Below are positions 23,872-34,737 of a stretch of DNA of 64,000 bases, piece by piece (the stretch's first letter is position 1; each line of letters begins with the position of its first letter). Below the pieces are notes generated by a model, which had not been told where the DNA came from, made no database searches, and saw only the letters and a list, made by a program, of their open reading frames with translations. Source of the stretch: Phoebastria nigripes (Eukaryota > Chordata > Aves > Procellariiformes > Diomedeidae); NCBI GenBank assembly GCA_035582835.1, contig JAYKAV010003097.1, forward strand, positions 173,052 through 237,051, given 5' to 3'. The position numbers and the translations under genes were made by a program.

Positions 23872-26307
23872 GAAGAATGGTCAAAAAGAATATGCAATTT
23901 ATATAACATATTAAGTGGAAAGGTTCATTGATCAGGACAAAGGGGAACAAAACACAAAATAGTTGAATTGGACAACATGAGCTCCAATAGCTTCTATATA
24001 AGGAAGTTTAGAATTAAAAAATTTATCTAGCCTTCTCAAATAACTGACATTGATTTATATGTGTTTAATGCAATGCAATGTGTTCAATGACAAAAGGAAA
24101 CAAACAAATTAACATCCATACCTGCAGATTCAGTGAAATATAGTGTAAGAAGATGAAGACTACGCTTTGGCCTGCAAACCATTACCATCTCTTTTACCTT
24201 CTATTGCTAATATTATTAGCTGTTTTCCAGATCACAAATATGTCTTTGTGATCTGGGCCAATAAGCCTCTCACCCAAGTAGAAACCAAGTATAGCACAAA
24301 TAAAACCCAACAATCTTTGGGGTGTTTTTTTCTCTCTTACTAAAATAAAATTAGGCTTTCTGACTGACATGAAGTCTGTTGGAACAATGCCTGTTGGGTG
24401 CATGATAAAACTTGTACCAAAGAAAATTATTTTTCCAAAATCCAAGTTGGACTCTGATTTATTTTAAAATCTGATTTTCAGGAATTACAAATTATCCATA
24501 AAGTCTCATAGAAAGTAAATATTTATAGCAGTGATTCTGAAATTAACTAACTTAAAATATGACAAATAAACAAACATGTCAAGTGGTAAATATGCCAAAT
24601 AAAGTGAAATATGTCAAGTCTGGCCAGGAATCAAAATGTAGAAACATTTGTACTGTTTTTTTCTTTTTTAAAAGTATTTTGCATTCTAACTCATTTGAAA
24701 CACTTTTTTTCCAATAATTAAATACTTTTTTTGGTCTCATAAGTCCTTTTTTTCTATTTGACAGTATTTTTACATAGTTCTGAAAATGTGTTAATGAGAA
24801 GTCCTCTGTTTTCCTGCCAACGTAGCTTTAAAATAATCTGCATAATTAGTAGATCTGTGCAAAAGGGTTGATATATAATGGGCTCATATTATTAAATTCA
24901 AATGTAAATATGCATATGCAGGAAATACTTAGTCCCTTTGCATATCAGAATAAATGTCTTGTTCGCTGAGTCAGAACTATTACCAAAATCTACCAGCAAT
25001 GGCACTTAGACATATTTCCAAAACACTGCATAAACTTTGCCACCCTAAAAGGGAAAAAAAAATCTTCTGAAATCCATAGAAAAAGATCAAAAATGATCTT
25101 GAAGTCCATTATACCGAAGTCCCAATACCGAAGTCATGCGTAATGCACACCCAGTTTTGGTTTGGTTTTTTTGGTTGGTTTTTTTTTTTGGTTGTTTTTT
25201 TTTCTTTTTTTTTTTTTACTTTTTTAGTCTTGTAATTTATTTTTATTAGAAAATATACAGCAAAGAGCATAAATATAGATGTACCATGCGATGGTGTGCA
25301 GACACACAGACATTTATTTGATTTTAATGACCTTTGAAAATCATCTGAAGAATGTATACTGATCTTCATGATGATATGTTCCACTGCATAATATTGCTAA
25401 CATCCATATTTCATGAGTACAATTTATGTTGGGAAGAATGATGCCTTTATTTACATTTCCAGTCTTTCGAAGAGAATGATTGTGCTTCTTTTATGTCAAT
25501 TTTCTTCTCTGTATATTTCATGAAGGTTGTTTTTTTTTTTCTAGTGGGTTTCCTTTCTCCATTTTGAAATGGATTTAGAAAGATTGAATGGTGCCTGACT
25601 CATTGAAAACAGGGCTATGTAGCTAATTTCAATATACACAATTACAACAATTTCAGACATGTCCCATATGTGTCTCAGAACACCCCTGAAATTTCATCAA
25701 GAATTAAGGCAGTTCAGGAAAGGTCTAAAATTAATAAGATGAGTTTTCTAATACCGAATTTTAAGCATCTTTAGTTCNAAAGTGAAATCCATGACTTCTA
25801 CATTTACATACTCAGCATTATAATTATGTAATTTTATCCATATGTGTCCATTTCAAATAATCTCTGCTTACCCAGCTCTATTGAAAGCATCCCAGTTTAC
25901 CCACCACACAATTAGTGATATATATTGGAAAAACTGGAAGGTGAAAAATAATCCATAATTAATAATTGTAGCTGTTAGAAATCCTAAATACTCATAAGGT
26001 CCACAGTAAGATAAGTAATTTATGAATGCATTGGTCAATCTAAATTTTCATTAATGTGTTAATCTAGGGACTCTAGATACTGACAAAATAGAATTCATCT
26101 TCATAACAATGTTTCTCAATTAGAATTTCTCCACCATGACAGATGTCTAAGCTATAGAAGGTGGTATACCTAGAGCCNATGAGTATTGTTCCTTAGTGCC
26201 AGTGTGTGTTCAGTGTGATGTTTGCAGGAGTGAGAGGGTTTGTGCATTGTGAAACTGTATTCTGTCTGCATCTGGGCATATGTTTTCTTGGAAACACACA
26301 GAGTGAT
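23872..26307. other. Unique AT-rich DNA, no gene recognised
   Basis: No exon or interspersed repeat was recognised. A T-rich tract lies at 25,155-25,226. The longest open frames are under 95 codons and include low-complexity runs. Confidence 0.65.
25155..25226. repeat. T-rich tract with GG interruptions
   Basis: Runs of T up to 14 bases are separated by GG, G or C. On the minus strand this is an A-rich tract with CC interruptions, similar in type to the A/C tracts near 33.65, 52.9 and 56.5 kb. Confidence 0.85.
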
Positions 26308-26604
26308 GGGAAGAGGAAGAGGAAGGATAAGAGGAAGAGGTGAAAGGGCAGGGCAGGGCAGGGAAGGGCAGGGAAGGGAAATTAAGGGAAATTAAGGGAA
26401 ATTAAGGGAAGGGGAAAAGTAGGAAAAGGGAAACAGAAGGAAAAAAGGGAAAAAAGAAAGGGGGAAAAGGAAGAAAAAGAAAAGGAAAAAGGAAAATGGA
26501 AAAAAAAGAGAAAAAGGGTGGCAGGAAAAAAGAAAGGCAAAAGGGAAAAAGGAAGAAGGAAAAAAAGAAAGAAAAAAAAAGAAAAAAGGAAGAAAGAAAA
26601 AGGA
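26308..26604. repeat. Polypurine tract of about 300 bases
   Basis: By hand count only about 18 of 297 bases on the plus strand are pyrimidines. Inside are GGGCA units (26,346-26,375), three AAATTAAGGG units (26,379-26,408) and irregular GGAAA/GAAA units. The minus strand reads as phenylalanine/serine/leucine-rich open frames that are products of composition. Such tracts can adopt triplex or other non-B structures, but nothing here shows a function. Confidence 0.93.
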
Positions 26605-27932
26605 ACAGCTCTGAGATTTCTGTAATGTATCTGGAACATGGCCAAAGCCATGCAAAGATTGTAGAGACAGCTTTAAACAATTCTCTTCTGTCTCTTTCTT
26701 TCACCCCTTTTCACCTGGCAAATCATGACATGAGAATAAACCTGAGTCAACATTTGCAATTACTTTATTAATGAATAAACGAGTTATGCAGTGGACTACA
26801 TTAAGAACTAAAGACTCATGCTTGCTTGCTTGATTTGACTGTATCTGTAATTTTGCAACTCCTCCTTTGTCATATAGCTGTCTTCATCATTCTAGAAAAG
26901 CTTGTTTTGCTTTTTCTGTCTCTCTTGAAAAAGAGAATTCTGAGCATAGCTAAAAAAAGCATCTACAATCTATTTTAAAACAAAGCAGTAAATCAATACA
27001 TTGGCTGCCTTTACCATTCTAATAAACTGTAATACCACATTCTATTTGTACAAGAGTCTTATTGTATCCTTTTTTCTTTTTTTTTTTTTTTTTAAATAAA
27101 CCTCTGAGCTCCTAATATTTTGTTTGCAGAATGTCCTTATTTTCATACATTAGTCTATCATCTACCTCTTCTTCTAAGGTTGAAATACACATAGAAGGAA
27201 ATAATGACCTAATTAAACTAGACATAAAGCAGAAGATGCTAGTAGCTGGTTGTCTTTTCAGTTAAATAAATAAACATTTTTTTTTTAAATTTTACTTTCT
27301 TAGCCCTGATCTGAATTAATTTATACTCTACATATTACTTATTATTAATAATAAATCAAAATATTATTTGTATGCATAAAAATATGTAGATCCTTCTTAG
27401 TACCATTAAATCAGGAATGATACCCTAAGAAAAATTTAACTAATTATACCACTTCAAAAAAGGTGTTACTTGTCATTATTCTGATTTCCACAAAATTGCA
27501 AATCACGCAAAAACTAGGCTTAAGCATAGCCTACTGTAAAATAGAGTTTGACATCTCATGAATAGATATGGCTGCCTGACATTTTCTGCTACAAGTGCTT
27601 TTTAAAATTGATCAGAGATGTTGGGCTTTATTTTTGCTTTTTGTTTTTCTTAGTGTTTGAATAGAAACAATTCAGTTACTTCCTAGAACGTCTTTGTGTT
27701 CTNGCTAAGAAAATCTCATAAGCAACTAATCAAAAATCTCAGATGATTGAGGAATGGATTTGATACACTGAAGTGGGGTGATATGGGCAGAAAGGTGCCT
27801 GATACTTCTTTTCTGGTAAACCAGCTAGAATATATTTATTTGAAACTGTCAGATGATTCTCTGAGCACTTTCTGTGCTCTCTCCTATCATATGTTCTGAT
27901 CAAACTGTAAAAGTACACCCATACTGTTAAGG

Positions 27933-27978
<46 letters not shown>

Positions 27979-28660
27979 AAAAGGAAAAAAAAAAAGCCAG
28001 ACCCATGGGTCTAGTCTGAGTAGTGGATCACATTCTTTCATTCTGTTTTCATTCATTTTTAGCATGCTCTCTGGAGTGGTTTTGGTTCACACCAACCAGT
28101 GATCTCTGAGATTGTGGCTAGGCACAGCTCAAGGGGTCAAAGGCATCCAAGACCACTCCCATTGAGCAATATGGTTGAGTCCATACATTTGGTCCATTTC
28201 ACCATGCTCAATCTTGTAACATTATTTCAGGAAGTTTTATTTTCAAAACCTCTTGCATATCCTTTAGTTCACCCAGATCATGCCCCAGATAGCTCAGCCT
28301 CACTCCTTATAAACATCATTAGATGGGTTGCAACACAGCCCTCAATTTTTCAATACTTTGAACAGAAAATGGTGAAGACTGCAAGGGCCACTTGGCTACC
28401 AGATGGGTCTTAGGTGCTGTCCATGGCCACCTGCTGTACAGTGTTAAAGTAGTCAGTGTTTACTCATCCTCAGGGCCAGACTGCAGTGTCTATTGTGTCT
28501 CTGTAATAGGCATAGGTTGGGCAGCTGTCACAGAGCTCAGCAAAACTTCACTGCTGCTTTTTCTCTAACCAAAAACCGTTTTGATAGTGTGTTCACCATC
28601 TTCTTACTACTAAGCAAGCTGCAAAGTGTGGGTGGGAAGGAGAAAAGGACAAACTCAAAT
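26605..28660. other. Unique DNA with A-rich tract
   Basis: No gene recognised. T run near 27,075-27,092, poly-A tract at 27,933-27,995. The stretch 28,080-28,640 has somewhat higher GC and an open frame of 104 codons (28,099-28,413), but no domain is recognisable and there is no supporting context. Confidence 0.6.
27933..27995. repeat. Poly-A tract
   Basis: A run of 32 A is followed by A runs broken by single G or GG. It could be the tail of a retroposed sequence lying upstream, but no body was recognised. Confidence 0.95.
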
Positions 28661-28748
28661 CACAGAATCATAGAATCATAGAATCATAGAATCACAGAAT
28701 CATAGAATCATAGAATCATAGAATCACAGAATCATAGAATCATAGAAT
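28661..28748 (-). repeat. Expanded CR1 tail microsatellite with 32-bp higher-order period
   Basis: Eleven 8-base units follow each other. The pattern is one CACAGAAT followed by three CATAGAAT, and CACAGAAT recurs at 28,661, 28,693 and 28,725, an exact period of 32 bases. Other CR1 copies in the window have only two or three units. Confidence 0.95.
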
Positions 28749-29451
28749 AGTTTGGGTTGGAAGGGACCTTTAAAGGTCATCTAGTCCAACCCCCATGCCA
28801 TGGGCAGGGACATCTTCAACTAGACCAGGTTGCTCAGAGCCCCATCCAACGTGACCTTGAATGTTTCCAGGGATGGGGCATCTACCACCTCTCTGGGCAA
28901 CCTGTGCCAGTGTTTCACCACCCTCAGCATAACAAATTCCTTCCTTATATCTAGTCTAAATCNACCCTCTTTTAGTTTAAAACCATTCCCCTGGTCCTGC
29001 TGCAACAGGCACTGCTAAAAAGTTTGTCCCTGTCTTTCTTATAACCCCCTTTAAGTATTGAAAGGCTGCAATAAGGTNTCCCCNAAGCCTTCTCTTCTCC
29101 AGACTGAACAACCCCAACTCTCAGCCTTTCTTCAGAGGAGAGGTGTTCCATCCCCCTGATCATTTTNGTGGCCCTCCACTGGACCCACTCCAACAGGTCT
29201 ATGTCTTCCTTGTGCTGAGGGCTCCAGNGCTGGACGCAGTACTCCAGGTGGGGTCTCNCCAGAGCAGAGTAGAGGGGCAGAATCACCTCCCNNGACCTGC
29301 TGGCCACGCTTCTTTGGATGCAGCCCAGGATANGGTTGGCCTTCTGGGCTGCGGGTGCACATTGCCANCTCATGTGCAGCTTTTCATCCACCAGTACCCC
29401 CAAGTCCTTCTCGGCAGGGCTGCTCTCAATCCCTTCNTCTCCCAGCCTGTA

Positions 29452-30066
29452 CTAATACCGGGGGTTGCCCCGACCCAGGTGCAGGACCTTGCACTTGGCC
29501 TTGTTGAANCTCATGAGGTTCACACGGGCCCACTTCTCCAGCTTGTCCAGGTCCCTCTGGATGGCATCCTGTCCCTCAGGCATGTCGACCACACCACTCA
29601 GCTTGGTGTCATCTGNAAACTTGCTGAGGGTGCACTCGATCCCACNGTCTATGTCANTGATGAAGNTATTAAGCAGTACTGGTCCCAATATGGACCCCTG
29701 CGGGACACCACTCGTCACCGACCTCCATCTGGACATTGAGCNGTTGACCACAACCCTCTGGATGCGTCCATCCAACCAATTCCTCACCCACCGGACAGTC
29801 TACCCATCAAATCCATACCTCTCCAGTTTAGAGAGAAGGATGTTGTGGGGGACCGTGTCAAAGGCCTTACAGAGGTCCAGATAGACAACATCTGTAGCCC
29901 TTCCCTTGTCCACTGATGTAGTCACTCCATCATAGAAGGCCACTAGGTTGGTCAGGCAGGACTTGCCCTTGGTGAAGCCATGCTGGCTGTCTCTAATCAC
30001 CTCCCTGTCCTCCATGTGCCTTAGCATAGCTTCCAGGAGGATCTGTTCCATGATCTTGCCAGGCAC
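29452..30066 (-). pseudogene. CR1 reverse transcriptase fragment, two frames split by a stop
   Basis: Two open pieces, 29,800-30,066 and 29,452-29,787, lie in the same frame and are separated by a TAG at 29,797-29,799. They cover the N-terminal half of the reverse transcriptase: [14 protein letters not shown] and the motif A region [12 protein letters not shown] in the first, then [11 protein letters not shown] and the motif C region DDTKL in the second. The alanine before the two catalytic aspartates is masked by an ambiguous base. In life the protein reverse-transcribes its own RNA at the target site. This copy lacks the endonuclease domain and is dead. Confidence 0.9.
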
Positions 30067-30131
30067 AGAGGTGAGGCTGACAGGTCNGTAGTTCCCAGGG
30101 TCCTCCTTTCCATCCTTTTTAAAAATGGGTG

Positions 30132-30403
30132 TGAAGAAGCAGAGAGATGCTGACAGTGTTAAAATAGCAGTAAAAGGAGCAGAAGGGCAGAAAGAGCAGA
30201 ACAGAAAANTGAACCACAGAGGAGGTCTGCTCGAGCTGCTGTTTGAACAGATAAAATGTTATGATCTGCTAAACATGCTGAAAATTTGGANTGTTGGCAT
30301 ATCAAGTAGGATCATCGAGAGTTAAGGGACATTTTAATATTTTGGTATTAAGCTCCTTGTATCTCAGATGGGTATGATAGTATCATCCTTCCTCAAAGTT
30401 ATG
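30132..30403. other. Short unique spacer between CR1 copies
   Basis: About 270 bases without a recognised feature, containing two ambiguous bases. Confidence 0.6.
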
Positions 30404-30708
30404 TAGCGAGGTGGGTGTTGGTCTCTTCTCCCAAGTAACTAGCAATAGGACGAGAGGAAATGGCCTCAAGTTGCGCCAGGGGAGGTTTAGATTGGACATT
30501 AGGAAAAATGTCTTTACTGAAAGAGTGGTTAAGCATTGGAACAGGCTGCCCAGGGAAGTGGTTGAGTCCCCATCCCTGGAAGTATTTAAAAGACGTGTAG
30601 ATGAGGCGCTTAGGGACATGGTTTAGTGGGCATGGTGGTGTTGGGTTGANGGNTGGACTNGATGATCTTAGAGGTCTTTTCCAACCTTAATGATTCTATG
30701 ATTCTATG
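30404..30708 (+). mobile_element. CR1 LINE fragment, last 305 bases
   Basis: A short 5'-truncated copy that begins in the ORF2 C-terminal region ([20 protein letters not shown]) and keeps an open frame from 30,411 to 30,626. Residues after that block include FRLDIRKN and [20 protein letters not shown]. The tail is GGTCTTTTCCAACC then ATTCTATG repeats. It belongs to the same subfamily as 9,955-10,481. Confidence 0.96.
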
Positions 30709-31033
30709 TTGTGTATGCAAAATAATGTTTGTGAGCTACTCAGATGTCACAGTGATGTGTATACCACAAAAATGCCCCAGAGGAAGTTAATAATTCTGAA
30801 CTCAGTGTACAGTTGAAATGGTGTCCTGTACGTAAGACATGGATGACGTCCTGAACGATGAAGTTAAAAAATAATTGGCTAGCTAGCTAGCTATTTTGTG
30901 CATATACTCTATTCTTTGTCCTTTAGCCAGAATTGTCTCAAGGAAAAAAAGAAAAAATAAATGGTTATATAATTACAATCTGTATCATAATGCATATGTC
31001 AGTCAGCTGAAATCAAAGTTGTACAGGAAATTC
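30709..31033. other. Unique spacer with short TAGC repeat
   Basis: Nothing recognised apart from a TAGC tetranucleotide run of under four copies near 30,877-30,891. Confidence 0.6.
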
Positions 31034-31386
31034 ATAGAATCATAGAATAGTTTGGGTTGGAAGGGACCTTTAAAGGTCATCTAGTCCAACCCCCCTGCCA
31101 CGGGCAGGGACATCTTCAACTAGATCAGGTTGCTCAGAGCCTCATCCAACNTGACCTNGAATGTTTCCAGGGATGGGGCATCTACCACCTCTCTGGGCAA
31201 ATTGTTCCAGTGTTTCACCACCCTTAGCATAAAAAATTTCTTCCTTATATCTAGTCTGAATCTACCTTCTTTTAGTTTAAAGCCATTCCCCCTTGTCCTG
31301 TTGCAACAGGCCCTGCTAAAAAGTTTGTCCCCATCTTTCTTATAAGCCCCCTTTAAGAACCGATAGGCTGCAATAAGGTCTTCCCG
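31034..31386 (-). mobile_element. CR1 LINE fragment, last 350 bases
   Basis: The tail at the left has two CATAGAAT units and then GTTTGGGTTGGAAGGGACC in minus-strand orientation. The rest codes for the ORF2 C-terminus, up to the LKGAYKK-like segment, where the copy is 5' truncated at about 31,386. Two ambiguous bases lie in it. Same subfamily as 23.0, 28.7 and 58.7 kb. Confidence 0.95.
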
Positions 31387-34360
31387 TGTTCTAATGTGAT
31401 ATTGCTTGGCTTTTGAGTATTTGGCTTTATACTGTTGTTAGAGGTCTGTTTTCAGTGCCATTCTCCCATCTATACACAGTAAAATATTAAGTTTCTCTTT
31501 TATATTTAAATTTCTTATATGTGAGATGTATCTGTTTACCTGACCAAAGGAGAGGACATGACTGACATTAGCTGGTCACATTACTATGCAGTACCCTCCC
31601 CCATGGAGCAGAGGGCATGAATCTTTTTTAGTTTATCTGATATACCAGATGCTCAGAAACTGCAGACAAGCCATTTGTATTCTCTACAACCCTAAGAAGA
31701 AGGGATACATAGGGTTTATGTAGCCCTAATAACCATGTAGCCTGCAGATTTTGCAGTGATGAAGAGAAAGAATGACTTTTNTAAATGTTATTCAAGGAAG
31801 AAACCTACTTATTTTGGGTTCAATTCCAGTGAGTAAAGTTTGTGCTAAGCAGTACCCTTACTATTAGTGTAACTATTTGCATGGCTAATTCCTTCTCTTT
31901 GGGTGTATAAGTAAAAAAATAAGCAGCTCGGTGCAAAAAATATCTGTAACAGTACACAGGAATAAAAAGAAATACAAATTCATTTGGAAGCCCCTGAGAA
32001 CAAAGTCTGTACTTTTTATGTTTGCTCAGCATCAAATACAGTAGAGCCACAATCCTTGTTGTGCTCTTGGGAAAAACATCAACATTATTACTATAAAATT
32101 GTTGATGTTTGATTATATTCTCAGTTTTTGTTGCAGTTCCTGTTCAATTTATAAGAATGACCAGAACTCAAAGAGAAAAAGAAAATATTGTTTGATTTCA
32201 TCAGTTTTCCAGTCACAGCCTTTTAAATTCTCTTTACCTCCATGCAACAATGAATTCCACAACTTCATAATCAGTTTGAGATTTGTGAGTGAGTTGTGAG
32301 GGTTTGGAGTTTTGCACTGCCTTTATATTCTATTTACAATTTAGAGGAATGCTGAGGCACCAGTTAACCATTTATCCCAGCCATTTGTCAAAATAATCTT
32401 TAAAGTTCTGGTGCCTCACATTGCAGACAGACAACAAGTTATAATGAAAGAAGCTGATTATGGTTTCTCAGTCTCCATCATGACATAGCACTGTGTTGAA
32501 CAGTCAGTGCAAATGATGTGTTAGGGGATTTTCAGCTAGGAAAGCGGGGGAGGGTGTAACAGACTGCTTCTTCATGAAAGAAGTGCTTTGTCCAGCATGC
32601 TAAAAATGAGCTGCTTGTTGGTGTGCAGAGCTGGCNCCAGTCCAGAGTCTTCAGACCTCACATTTTCTTAGCTTTTCTTTGTCTCAGACACTGAACAGTA
32701 TTTCTAGCTGGTGTAAAGATATCTGACATTCTTCTTGCATAAAAAAGAACAATAAGGAAAATAATATTAAGGGAGAATAGCTTTTTGTAACTCGTTTACA
32801 CAGAGCAGGAGGAGTGTCTATCCCAATTGAACAGAGATGCTAAACCAGAATCAACACATTTTTGTCCTAATTTTAGGGGATAGTCTTATATTACAATTAA
32901 AATTTGCAGTTAATGCTCCTTCATAGTTCCTTATAATGACTGTCTTTTTTTTTTTTTTTTTTTNAANTTACAAATACATACACTGCTTAAATAAACATTT
33001 GCTATTGTGCTTGTTTTAATTGAGTGGTTTGGGGTTGTTTTTTTTTTTTCCTTTCCTTTGGTGTTGGGTGAGAGTTTCAGAAGGACTTCAAATTCCAAGA
33101 ATTTTATGAAGTCTTTTTTTTTTTTTTAAATGCATTACTGGAAAAAGGGTTTTCATAAAGTTATTCGTGAATACAGGTGGAAGGGGAACAGATTTTTAAT
33201 CTAAATAAAATGGTGAAGATAAAAAAAAACCACCAACAACCTACAGTCTCAATTCAAAAGTTGAAAAGTTTGTGAAAAGACAAAATTGGCTTTTGTCAAT
33301 TAAAGTGTTCTGTTTCTGTACCTACTATGTCCCTTTTTTATATATATAATTTTCAGTGGAAAAACTAATCAAAGCTGACCTTTCCTTATTACAAGGCTTT
33401 GTTTTTGACAGAGAAGTATTTTCTTCTTATCATCATTATTATGAACATGTTTTCTAACAGTCCCAACATTCCCCCTTTCATTTCCAGAAAAATTCATTCA
33501 AGTAATTCTAAACATGAATGTGCACATTCTTGAAAAATCACCAAGCAGGTATGTGCTTAATGAAAAAGTTGTTAACAATTTGACTTTACTTCTGCCCTAT
33601 TTCTCTAAGTTTCTGTCATCCCTTCAACAAGACAACAAAAAACCAAAACCCAAAACAAAACAAAAAACCACACAAAAAAAACCCCAAACAAACAAGCAAA
33701 AAAAGATGTTTTGAGCTTTCAAAAGAAGAATGAAGAAGAGAGAACAAAAGCTTCTGTTAGACCCCATAAGGTATCTCTGGAAATACAAGGCGAAATATAT
33801 GTGAAAAAGCAAAGCTTTCCCACAATTACTTCAGACATTGGAAATAAACACAGTACAGTGATGGTTATATTTCTAAGAGTTAATGCTGACCTAATTCCTC
33901 TGTCTTTTGAACCAAATTCCTCTGTCTTTTGAACCAGTGGAGGTTTCATGGTTAGATTAGTATATAGTTCTCAGTGCAATCTCTATGTAATTGAGACTCT
34001 TAGATGTGCCTGCAATCTTCTTAAACATATTAAACAGTCAATTTTACATAATATGAAATGTATTGAACATTTTTGGGGTTTAAAATTCTTAAGCTATACT
34101 GAAGACACCACAAATGATTTTTTTTTAACCTACCCAGTATTTCTTACAATATAGATTATCATATCAGAAAACACCAAATGATATCTGGAATCCAGTATAA
34201 AAAACTCCACCAGATACCTATAATCTTATTTGCTGAAGCATGAACTGAAAAAAATCTCTTACATAAAATCTTTAATTTTAAATGCCGTTACATTGTGACA
34301 GACATCTTATGGTCACACACTTAGAATAAATTGTGTCTAAGTGAGTTCAAACACTGAAGC
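31387..34360. other. Unique AT-rich DNA with simple repeats
   Basis: No gene recognised. T runs lie at 32,945-32,963 and near 33,041-33,051 and 33,114-33,127. An A/C-rich simple tract lies at 33,632-33,705. The open frames through the last are low-complexity lysine/asparagine products. Confidence 0.65.
33632..33705. repeat. A/C-rich simple repeat, CAAAA type
   Basis: Irregular CAAAA, CCAAAA and CAAA units. Similar tracts occur at 52,922-52,971 and 56,525-56,572, all on the plus strand. Confidence 0.85.
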
Positions 34361-34398
34361 ATGTGTATTTCCTTTTATATATGTATATTTCCTTTTAT
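34361..34398. repeat. Two near-identical 18-bp units abutting a CR1 5' end
   Basis: ATGTGTATTTCCTTTTAT (34,361-34,378) and ATGTATATTTCCTTTTAT (34,381-34,398) differ at one base. CR1 sequence begins at the end of the second unit. Confidence 0.85.
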
Positions 34399-34737
34399 GA
34401 CAAGGTCACCCATCTAGTTGACCAAGGGAAGCCAGTAGGTGTNGTGGTTTTGGATTTTAGTAAAGCTTTTGATACTGTCTCTCACAGTATCCTTCTGGAC
34501 AAAATGTCCAGCACACAGCTAGACAAGTCCATAATACATTGGGTGAACAATTGGCTGACGGGTCTGGCTCAAAGAGTTATAGTAAACGGGGTTACACCAG
34601 GCTGGTGGCCAGTCACCAGTGGGGTTCCCCAGGGCTCAATTTTAGGGCCAGTGCTCTTTAATGTTTTTATAAATGATCTGGACACAGTAATCGAATGTAC
34701 ATTAAGTAAGTTTGCCGATGATACTAAATTACGATGA
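34363..34737 (+). pseudogene. CR1 reverse transcriptase fragment with intact FADD motif
   Basis: This open frame of 124 codons covers the palm part of the reverse transcriptase. Motif A (KAFDT) and motif C (FADD) provide the catalytic aspartates, and [11 protein letters not shown] lies between them. The first dozen codons are host DNA in front of the CR1 breakpoint, so the methionine is not the natural start. No endonuclease domain remains and the frame stops right after motif C. It is not expected to be functional. Confidence 0.85.

Larger units (their letters stand above)
28661..30131 (-). mobile_element. CR1 LINE fragment, about 1.47 kb, fairly well preserved
   Basis: Read on the minus strand, this copy starts at the beginning of the reverse transcriptase domain (about 30,131) and runs to the 3' tail at 28,661. 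Motifs in order: a segment ending [12 protein letters not shown], the motif A region with [16 protein letters not shown] near 29,710, the motif C region with one ambiguous base (F-X-DD) near 29,620, then the C-terminal [12 protein letters not shown] region, damaged. Two premature TAG stops are visible, near 29,797 and 29,450, plus frameshifts, and about 18 ambiguous bases. Same subfamily as the copies at 23.0, 31.0 and 58.7 kb. The tail carries an unusually long microsatellite. Confidence 0.97.

Noticed and set aside
26382..26704. Three overlapping minus-strand open frames of 87-100 codons rich in F, S, L and P
   Set aside because: They are direct translations of the polypurine tract, without any stable domain.
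27700..27995. Processed pseudogene or SINE ending in the poly-A tract
   Set aside because: No recognisable body or flanking duplication was found upstream of the A run.
28099..28413. 104-codon plus-strand open frame in moderately GC-rich DNA
   Set aside because: No domain, no splice or promoter context and no repeat identity could be recognised.
29143..29739. 198-codon plus-strand open frame
   Set aside because: It is the antisense shadow of the CR1 reverse transcriptase on the minus strand.
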